Origin: Actinacidiphila rubida
GTDB lineage: Bacteria; Actinomycetota; Actinomycetes; Streptomycetales; Streptomycetaceae
Assembly: GCF_900110255.1 (NCBI RefSeq)
Contig: NZ_FODD01000058.1
Span: 1 to 39,281 of the forward strand
Direction: 5' to 3'
DNA length: 39,281 nucleotides
Notes under the pieces: generated by a model
Database searches by the model: none
What the model was told of the DNA's origin: nothing
The model's input: only the letters and a program-made list of their open reading frames with translations
Made by a program: the position numbers and the translations under genes
Part shown: positions 36,701 to 39,281 of the stretch, piece after piece
Numbering within the stretch: the first letter of the stretch is position 1
Layout: every line of letters begins with the position of its first letter

Positions 36701-39281
36701 TGTCGAGGTCCACGGCGCCGTGTGGCCACTTCAGGCCCTGCACGAAGAGGTTGACCTCTTTGCGCAGATCCCGCAGGGTCCGCTCGTCGGCGGTGCGCCA
36801 GCGCTCGGAACGGCCGCCGGGCGGGATGGGCGGCGGCGGCACCTCGTCCTGCCGGGACAGGTCGGGCGCCAGGTCGCGGGCGGGCGGCGGGACGTCCTCG
36901 CGGGTATCGGCCGACGCCGTGTCGGTGCGCGGGCGCTGCGCGCCGGGGCTGCGCGGCTCCAGGCCGAGCGGGTCAGGGTCGTGCCGCCCCTGCTGGTCCG
37001 CGCGGTGCGGTGCGACCTCGTGGGGGGTGTGCTGGGCGGCGGGGGCCGGTTCCTCGGCCGGGGACCCTTCCGTGCGGGGCCGCTGCGGCGCTGGCTCCGC
37101 CTGCGTCGGCCCGCCCTGCGGACGCGACGCGGGCGCCGCCGAGTCGTGCGGCAGCGCGGTGGACTCCGTTTGCTGGCGCGGCAGTTCGGTGTGCGGGGGC
37201 GGCTCCGGCGGAGTGGCGGGCGTGCGGTCCGGCGCCGCCGGGCGGGCCGCGAGGTCGGCGGGCAGATCCAGGGAGAGTTCGCCCCTGCGGATGCGCCAGG
37301 TGGTGGTGGCCACGTCGAAGGCGGACCGGTCCGCACCGGGCCCGAAGCGGGGGTCGGCGGGCCGGAACAGGGTGTCGAAGAGGGCGCCGACGCGCTCGCG
37401 GTGGGCGTCCACGACGCTCTGGATGTGCTCCGCGTCGCCGCCCGGGGCGCGCCGGGCCAGCGTGCGGGCCTCCTGGCCGGCTTGGTCCACGGCGGCGGCG
37501 CGGGCCACGGCGACGGCGGTGTGGTGCCGCGCGGTGTCGAGCGTGCTGTGCGCCTCGGCCGCCCTGTGGGGGGCGGCCGGGCCGCCGTCCGGGCCGGCCG
37601 CGGCCTCCTCGATCCTGCGGTGCGCATCGACGGCCATCACGTGGGCGGCGTCGCGCTCGACGCTGATCCCGGCACCGTGCCGGTCGAGCCCGAAGGTCTC
37701 CGCGAAGTCGTCGCCGAGGCGCGGCAGCGCCTGCCGCCACGAGCCGAGCGCGGCCTCGTGGACGCCGTCCACCGCGTGCCGTACGGCGGCCTCCTTGGCG
37801 AGCTGCACCTGTACCTGCGCGGGGAGTTGGGCGGCCCGCTCAGCCAGGCGCTGCTGCCACACCGCCTCGGGGTCGGGCTTCCTGTCGTCGGCGGTGCGTA
37901 CGGGCCGCACCGGCGGCACGGGCGTCTCGGCAGCGGCAGCCTCGGTTTGGTGGGCACCGGCGCCGGCACTGGCCGCGTGCGCGGGTTGGGCCGCGAGGTG
38001 GGTCGGCTCGGTCGTCGTCCGGGGCGGCTCGCCCGTACCGCGGGTGTCGGTGGCAGCGGCGCCCGACTCGGTAGCGACCTGCGGCCGCGTCCCGGCCGTC
38101 CGTACGGCGTCGGAGCCCGTCGCCTGGGTCGCTGTCTGCGTCGCGCTCTCGCGCGCCGAGGCGGTGGCGGTTGCCTGCGCGGAGCCCTCGGACGAGGTGC
38201 GGATCGGGTTCGGCGCGGTGGGGTCGCCGAAGATCTCGCTGTGGTCGGCCACGGTCTGCCGGACCCACTCCTGCCGCATGTGGCTGCGGCTGACCGGGGT
38301 GAGCCGGCCGTCGGCGCCCGTGGCGTGGCCGGCCTGGGGCACGGTGCGCTCGAAGGTGCGCACGGCGTCGACCTGGCGCACGTCGTCGCGCCCGGCCCGG
38401 TCCAGCAGGCGCTGCACCGCCGGGGCGTTCTGCGCGGCCGCTTGGTCGACTTGGCGCAGCACCGTCTCCGGCGGTGCGTCCCAGGCCCGCTCGGGCAGCC
38501 CGGCGGCGGTCTCCCGCACCTGCTGCTCGGTGGCCTGCCAGGCGGCGCGGTGTACCCGCTGGGCGGCGCCGGGCACGGTGAGGACGTGCGTACGTGGGTC
38601 CGTCCGCTCCTCCGCCGCGCCCTTCCCGCTGGCGCCGGCCTCGCCCCGTGCGGCCGAAGCAGCGCTCGGGGGAGCGGAGCTGGCCCATGCCGTGTAGGCG
38701 TGGTCGAAGTGCGTCTGCACGTGCGAGACGACCTGCTCGATGTTCGCCTGGCGGTCCAACTGGCGGCGGACGTCGGCGGGATCAACCGCGTGGCCGTCGA
38801 GGGCGCTCTCGTGGCTCGCGACGGTGATGATGGCGCGGTTGCGGACATCGGTCGGGAGGTCGACGCGGTCGGCGGACCAGGAGCGGTAGACGGCCGCCTC
38901 GGAGCTGTCCTCGACCCCGGTCGGCTTGCTGCCGCGCGCGGTGTCCCCGTGGGCGGGTGGCGGGTTCTGTTGTTGCCATTGGGTGCGGGCCCATGTGCCG
39001 TTGCCGGTTTGCGTGGGGTCGAGGGGGAGGGGGGTGGTGAAGATGTCGTCTGCGTTGTCGGGTCCGGGGGTGTTGAGGTCTGGGAGGTCGGGGAGTTTGA
39101 AGTCGGTGTCGGTGAGGTGGGGTTCGTCGTGGGGGCCGCCGCCTCGTCTTCCGCCGTAGAGGCCGCCGATGGCGCCGGAGGTCGCGGCGAGGCCGTTGGT
39201 GAGGGCGTCGCCGAGGTTGCCGTTGATGGCGTCCATGGTGAAGGTGGTGGCGATGCCGGTGGCGCCGCCGACGGCGAGTTG
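21735..39281 (-). CDS. Giant cysteine-free polymorphic-toxin-like protein, 5' end outside window
   Basis: One uninterrupted frame of at least 5,848 codons ends at TAG 21735. ATG 39236 is not the true start: the frame stays open to 39281 (TGIATTFTMDAIN). I found no Cys in the whole translation. Order: (a) to about 39130, a hydrophobic Gly-rich segment like the end of a CpnT/WXG-like N-terminal domain; (b) to 36800, helical and Pro/Ala/Thr-rich stretches; (c) 36560-36790, a helical domain (VNLFVQGLKWPHG); (d) 36130-31440, six beta-rich modules; (e) 31330-30800, an acidic linker; (f) 30200-26540, an alpha solenoid; (g) 26250-25950, a small beta domain (SGRVHFAGRVRAEDF); (h) a disordered linker to 24900; (i) 24335-23140, a domain with GIEAEF and HVHY; (j) a Pro-rich repeat; (k) a C-terminal helical domain. 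It is probably secreted, with a toxin or conflict role, inferred from architecture only. Confidence 0.8.
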   Translation of the reverse strand, partial: QLAVGGATGIATTFTMDAINGNLGDALTNGLAATSGAIGGLYGGRRGGGPHDEPHLTDTDFKLPDLPDLNTPGPDNADDIFTTPLPLDPTQTGNGTWARTQWQQQNPPPAHGDTARGSKPTGVEDSSEAAVYRSWSADRVDLPTDVRNRAIITVASHESALDGHAVDPADVRRQLDRQANIEQVVSHVQTHFDHAYTAWASSAPPSAASAARGEAGASGKGAAEERTDPRTHVLTVPGAAQRVHRAAWQATEQQVRETAAGLPERAWDAPPETVLRQVDQAAAQNAPAVQRLLDRAGRDDVRQVDAVRTFERTVPQAGHATGADGRLTPVSRSHMRQEWVRQTVADHSEIFGDPTAPNPIRTSSEGSAQATATASARESATQTATQATGSDAVRTAGTRPQVATESGAAATDTRGTGEPPRTTTEPTHLAAQPAHAASAGAGAHQTEAAAAETPVPPVRPVRTADDRKPDPEAVWQQRLAERAAQLPAQVQVQLAKEAAVRHAVDGVHEAALGSWRQALPRLGDDFAETFGLDRHGAGISVERDAAHVMAVDAHRRIEEAAAGPDGGPAAPHRAAEAHSTLDTARHHTAVAVARAAAVDQAGQEARTLARRAPGGDAEHIQSVVDAHRERVGALFDTLFRPADPRFGPGADRSAFDVATTTWRIRRGELSLDLPADLAARPAAPDRTPATPPEPPPHTELPRQQTESTALPHDSAAPASRPQGGPTQAEPAPQRPRTEGSPAEEPAPAAQHTPHEVAPHRADQQGRHDPDPLGLEPRSPGAQRPRTDTASADTREDVPPPARDLAPDLSRQDEVPPPPIPPGGRSERWRTADERTLRDLRKEVNLFVQGLKWPHGAVDLDTVREYVDELPSHADQLNKRALAWHIARWIADPEHGLRALGDVRLNGGQEQQQNGRSSSSARPSRDIDTEDDPVVTRDLLHEPDPQRDAKSPEPVLEARAPWYVEHGMLGEVTVRHVDDWGRAQARAAARRIADAVPDAGLRRELVGPLTDLLAESATHTWVELLTHGRFLPLRDRLVWLRPVLDRTRPAEEAEGDPVRKYTVRFNSTSASSSRTRMATSAGDLAFFTAINMGSAAASAVVMGVPQVHAESATTATHGVKDNVITGRKVFVDDLVPFATDLRVRIFDNGTEVHPTAVETVDRGMVVEFPSAYSGPDEPRPTDGAELPAHNEDAAEETGGAAAPRVVRPRLAGEVLNALDVTPVLASLQRSLHRAGVGSRTTAGVLREAVGLLNETSARNRSRWWLTSGDVGNRIARGVNLPGLDGFRGHFRVRAHLDRLQLVGFGTAKTREDLGVGSAVTHGRGGRSAVTLTVLANTTGLVDPRAHQPDSGPIKGLAPLASAGATFSRKWESSVSSQSLAHTILNSEELQTRYRAGFRIEVEWSSSSHPGLGTVHSETSGELTVPWRDGSGPRELEQRVFGQVRTPALRELGPRVVAGPVAAQPHVRALLHAAGLPWHARVRPARLDRPVQNYAAQPLRSLKAGKAPANEPLALATRKGLGYAVAAALPGAELVEDQMRAAVRLFGGRGTQLASVDRQLATHFGRPALEGGLPDLMAGVTHTVAVGGRMVRLSVRAHLLDHRGTSSYPLTVNSRAAIGETFATHQDRSWSVQTSVGGAVRIGIGGLLRMQIGGLRVQGRAGFGRSEAFTEIAKTYRRMETVDSVDEHRYNVVYEVTASREGASQVSKWWIDRPEELLAQVVVAHQHVPAIPPTVEERSHAGGVSYRRAWPDAGEAHMSFERGSSGLYPAFLHAPELQRLALQVYASVHRLPGAWHAQEARWPQALMTALRPGDLAAFFGQLVESDGRVVALPDRDGWHTALTVRLRAHAPRALPKTEGEVEIEQYSQSVSRHAQESHRSLSGGVQFGLGPQLRFGSDSGNDAEVTGDGEHVGEGLPGGRLVVQLHGDLGWDSGHSEAVERGAIEVTRATYKDASAYRADPVFEVTVTRWRGRGAPQHESRVIRISDGMDILVPDRRREDVLPPEMLSDKRTDTRGETDTAPKIRIEAAPGTRQERKVIAPASTVGPLVRTPHVLRRPADQVRRDYLGSRLMRMAAHPEDLRADQVLPEIVRRLTARGILRAGEVGPSELYQSLQTSFRSEALKTQWGALTDSGVHRWFPFHGAETSLLSGFAGTSHYLWVNVEVVHMDPAYSHRPRPEVKLTLRGESVQETRSTDTSGSSWGFGINVAARGGEHAVDNDQQAHAGIDFVAGYTAHSSTGNTVLRKDVDIYRANTREGSEEFNHDLRYRISLGATTTMPEILGAPGRGLVTAAAAGAALFGHRDAVENAWYAHQPWTWRDDGRPTGDVPGEVRLLVPRHLTVALDAPPAEGDHADADPEPSTAVVPARVLPGVNPLSRPTLTPHWSAHGGATVPPGSTVPRTAPAARVEPTPARTAELLSELHPWDVPAAKAVQDWAKVVAVPSRKLPDITSPTATDVPVVRPDSKAGSAYHGATSHARLRAAISSLLGHAHTVDVAGRPVTVGLDLTAATRLHDDHDELFKARRYQQGDDDQEARSDRVRGWYAGGGPESGGGAGDDAVLARTPYETGREIEDEADGGVSATVEHNREATRPFRYYRFDATITLRAADGREMRIDVPDGLYAILPVTNGALHPDLTTHFPHLFTDPADTTDVEHPVEPRDETATTHTDADHFEEIHDDAQASEPEVEPQQDRRPAEELVSRHIADPSEAEAAHRDEEAPAERQVQHHDSELLPQPPVEQREAKADVKPVAEHPVEESVAPHTPEQHVVEEPVTRLRPAVEATEPRVAAPAELNTETDTGAHTRTGTRLDTEASLTARKPAGPIDLAELPTLPDSVLREAADILQQHVDVPFVIGDDAVSRAARAPYEQAADRVARALYGHGEEAAHAAAARALHEIPGARAAGHKRGIIAAGKKKRGTGQNTQQAPQQATATPGAGPSRTARTTAEPARRSTGPQPSGTAPGPQRHIEATTSSLPPAATLAVREAVAVQLAQRPPAHRNAVVSATVRLMQQAPAPAGLPLDGIIGSVDFALASGDELATHVLAHPYVVYAAAQQPQLYLMLEDAPALAPALDRHPAVLWQLTRATAAWHKAQGEATSQVLLRPDVLDGLEGDPELQEAVFNRSTLLLRNMNGDLGLIRHVMDITMDIITLADQVPEFAEAVISLGSTAVESLWQMGAESTLTAALLSRVYLGGSYTVDFHRLLFTDVGVRSVLRALPEQNQVALLTAETLNAVAANPGPLRALQSSPALTDVLETAPEIAERLLADPAAMDAAVANPAVYVALSYDAQRYTAVAPGELAQALAAETGPEQARQDRTPDLSGDDAARLPVLVLLRRLTDALPAVRTAVSGLHADQARQVLNNERMLRLLARNPMAVRQPHQLRQLLTLPVNLALPEDDGAALTIALAAARHEHVLDLYLTVGGRASHQPSVNILAATRQNFRNALLRFPAIGSIAHTDVRTLYSGVPLEALAFDPWLASALYRAPGLRTHLGGPDTPVRQALQVAGGALTMLMFRQYTLARELTRAQWEQVARNVTAEPRLLPRMFGVFGQLTTAHWSRLLTDDRMFPLLASRIDTPTVRGLLRLPGVLGAAVARPGFADAWQARPEEFDALATAMLQTTTDPNLPSPDPEQVRAAANAFAREVNATGQALITPDGFPLDPQRSATVARLVPHLQNGDTPEAVRQALADAGAPLPEEIVDRYRDLLAAEGPRQAALRRPHLAEHLLFAPDVLDLLRTRPSMLDLVERTPDVLRHLLRVTGLPGLLAHDDLAYSIFSLDAMQRENFTDSQVAVIRANPHYMAAFKQASYELIQDAHQPINRLAMQSPALSQAIAADPDVLQTFVRSPGLAHALGTAGEPVIRAVTAAPGRLEGAAEDPASVAVLAAVPRLADVLAARTDVAASAAQWRELVANAPLLQRLTEHPEVTERVLTPEALPVAQSAPAFVTALAHTPPEVHAQATAPTVLRLVAAHPELADDLADPVRGPGLRAALVGLRGLPDLLTGRPDLLATLRERPEVVEAVRANRALVDEAAEQSAAWTVAESHPELAAGLNARLRGALQRHPGAARAIAEHPGPLDPSVLPRALRRPGILPLMAARPDIAAAFLGRPALQYRALDDGDFTATLERAAAGAPDRLAALLAGGDNDALWSQAAGLSAPAPSAGQHLLPPGSPAREAQEAQPASPVSPAGPDTPLPPATPDARPTLPPEVVDLLAGPNGGEAAERIAANPELLPLLAAHPSLAEDVAEHPDRLGAYTARPFFESHLPDPEQLATDGGPAAEERLFGPAAFDRHFAAFLESVDVAPGDHYAAVRTAAAHTWRQVAGARQERLAERRAEQDARFAAFRAESAPTWQLSGRVHFAGRVRAEDFTPLQREVLDRAAWGEGVREPQGQRRVHLPLHAHLDSGSGGAAFFYTLSDDGRVDLVVFARSTARSGNDYRWTGSNRYVSGPPSIEDVANHPVLTASRALADRVRTASSEPVTSRNDTAGTSTGTSTSKSKAPLRPRRKAADPGEADGAASAERARDLARATRNYRGALDGARTAAPAAATRLLAAGHALEQQGAEPFGQAWESLPDTDRTAVQTLVTAALGDPARADAWSARDWGAVAVAHRSGGDTVAAAVTRHLAGEEAATAGDRAGTAGPRTGPTRGRLAGGRTDLAAPLREAQPAEGAESSTKGKSNTSRADDRGTFAAEDRDGAREYALPHDEDAAAEGRTGTRESAETRDEGISVTEHPARTRESTATRRDGTSDATEHRSPAGEFAPARTEDTAPAGHQARTSDAPPRTDGPRTVQDPFLTREFADAVAEQPALRHLPPERVAQAIEAYGRERAPEVAIGPETSSAERQEAEEFWHDVAEVARVGEAAARPHGNPRYTDPRVRERVAAQAIRERAHALAEAHHRTVGVTTGDERDMARYRELTGESPSLREDLKTWVDSALRAAGGSTRSASHEEIAAAWQRLPRSQRHLPLSQVARVLATALDGRGALRGGGGGIEAEFTEVLRLAPGKGRPRTHRAKTIARGDGFEVTVETKDFYRGPDGRLFRRWEDAARQTGKALQVTMAIPEFVAGVHRVLPGEDRIDDRAAFDALRRMEERFAALGPQRRYLAVEDVFRPEDGWEVTDLGQGAQIERRAVGDWHGAHVHYTLGVPVEGLRDFLEHVRDNTWRDESLGYLTRAHLTDGLSFGDELAARYAAWREYREGGLASWVLPPEEVAALLADDPVAAALRGYGALLHDQVAALAHAWVYQGLNKVNVAVLSRNSMSDVLAGMPAEARAFLADDARGAMAAMERRIRARLPEFDREYQQYLDIKAPASLLDVYAGEYGGPTIREYARLGLVDGSGTPIRQRDAFYTTDLPSLDVAAGNRARPLVVVEVRSYGERHVSADRAQAYYGRLKQSAVDAHARVRRSSSAAAGWAALRGQTAPAADRRTAAAVQHALQALAPAEQDGESRLIGRSHAIAIAAALPLLDGPEDAQADRFALSAALQSIRYTVSRSASLDPGRAETVVRALNAAVRALDSDRPAGAAPPVSTLPRQSALGYHRPLPPRLPAPTGPLPPIPRTAPPVPPAPRNEPLAPRQPTRNDRPEAHQVQPDLPPPPAAGPTRSTLRAPAAPVRRGLPNLQPRLPATIRPLPPIPRTAPPVPPAPRNEPPIPRQPTRNDRPEAHQVQPDLPPPPAAGPTRSTLRAPAAPVRRGLPNLQPPPPPGAHEGVPPQPRPPASAAPLHPLLRYAVDNGLDHFRWDGRPVPDATVRGLQATLGPEWADRTDHEVGTEIAARLNAVLGRYPQPHEAIASRYELRREATLALRASVPGTPDISEYTLRAALDRLGPAAWILPAPELGRRLAALLAYAEGL
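22200..22661 (-). repeat. Two tandem copies of a 231-bp repeat encoding a Pro-rich segment
   Basis: Copies at 22200-22430 and 22431-22661 are nearly identical; differences cluster around LAPRQP/PIPRQP and the start LPAPTGP/LPATIRP. Each encodes 77 residues with PLPPIPRTAPPVPPAPRNEP and VQPDLPPPPAAGPTRSTL. The near identity points to a recent duplication in frame. It lies between the main C-terminal domain and the last helical domain. Confidence 0.9.
23140..24335 (-). other. Conserved globular domain of the giant protein with GIEAEF and GAHVHY motifs
   Basis: A compact, protein-like region of about 400 residues after a Gly-rich linker. Landmarks: GGGGGIEAEFTEVL, KALQVTMAIPEF, DWHGAHVHYTLGVPVEGLRDF, YLTRAHLTDGLSFGDELAARY, LNKVNVAVLSRNSMSDVL and RPLVVVEVRSYGERH. 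Parts resemble domains in other giant Streptomyces proteins. The GxExEF and GxHVH words recall the amidoligase (COOH-NH2 ligase) superfamily, in the same order, but this is a motif-level hint only. Confidence 0.4.
26540..30200 (-). other. Pro-punctuated alpha-solenoid region in the giant protein
   Basis: About 1,100 residues in which short helices of 8-14 residues are separated by P at regular places: HPAVLWQL, RPDVLDGL, HPELADDL, RPDLLATLRERPEVVEAV, HPSLAEDVAEHPDRLGAY. The unit can be written as xPxhhxxhxx. The copies are strongly diverged, so this is an old repeat array, not a recent expansion. It is similar in style to helical scaffold repeats, but I cannot match it to a named family. Confidence 0.55.
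30800..31330 (-). other. Acidic low-complexity linker in the giant protein
   Basis: Rich in Glu, Asp, His, Pro and Val (HFEEIHDDAQASEPEVEPQQ and similar), with repeated EPV/EEPV and HPVEE-like words. It separates the beta-rich half from the helical solenoid and is probably disordered. Confidence 0.7.
31440..36130 (-). other. Six diverged beta-rich modules in the giant protein
   Basis: Approximate module spans: 36130-35760, 35430-35030, 34552-34190, 33780-33370, 32820-32470 and 31830-31440. Several open with a VRAHL-like strand (FRVRAHLDR, LSVRAHLLD, TVRLRAHAP). The middles are Ser/Gln-rich hairpin-like stretches with alternating small and hydrophobic residues (SWSVQTSVGGAVRIGIGG, SLSGGVQFGLGPQ, SGSSWGFGINVAARGGE). 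They close with strands such as FRIEVEW, NVVYEVTAS, VFEVTVTRW and LRYRISLG. Helical inserts separate them. I infer one repeated fold, possibly extended or barrel-forming. Confidence 0.5.

Overview
The window is high-GC actinobacterial DNA, almost certainly from a Streptomyces or close relative: G/C-ending codons, GTG/TTG starts, Streptomyces-type insertion sequences, a LAL-type LuxR regulator and a giant secreted-type protein. It looks like an accessory region, with many IS elements and gene fragments around a few intact functional blocks. LAYOUT, LEFT PART (1-9450): a broken IS5-family transposase, a small orphan colicin-type immunity protein (476-697), and an IS701-family element (762-2178) with near-perfect ends sitting at the truncated end of an alpha/beta hydrolase gene. 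Then come an intact alpha/beta hydrolase and a persulfide dioxygenase-like MBL/rhodanese fusion (2700-5018, one operon), a 914-residue LAL regulator (5762-8506), and an IS3 remnant. SULFIDE BLOCK (9458-15510): a 90-aa CsoR-family repressor that keeps both cysteines but lacks the copper-binding histidine, as in the persulfide sensor CstR. With it are an MMPL/RND-type exporter, a second MBL/rhodanese fusion of the CstB type, a single-domain rhodanese, a TauE/SafE-type sulfite exporter and a 55-aa Cys-rich protein. Five TACCCC-N-GGGGTA palindromes lie at the three promoters of this block, so it reads as one regulon for sensing and disposing of reactive sulfur: persulfide oxidation to sulfite, sulfur transfer, and sulfite export. 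IS GRAVEYARD (15735-21660): an IS5-family element with a -1 frameshift slippery site, a DUF6193-like gene, an ISL2-type element inserted into an already frameshifted transposase, two small unknown genes, an IS3 remnant, an intact cupin, and stubs of an aldo/keto reductase and a saccharopine-dehydrogenase-like gene with a stop at codon 3. GIANT GENE (21735-39281, minus strand, 5' end outside the window): a single open frame of at least 5,848 codons in which I find no cysteine. It runs from a glycine-rich hydrophobic N-terminal segment through helical and Pro/Ala-rich linkers, six diverged beta-rich modules, an acidic linker, a ~1,100-residue Pro-punctuated helical solenoid, a domain with GIEAEF and HVHY motifs, and a Pro-rich tail with a duplicated 231-bp repeat, to a small C-terminal helical domain. 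It resembles the very large CpnT/WXG-like polymorphic-toxin-type proteins of Streptomyces, but I cannot name a catalytic activity with confidence.
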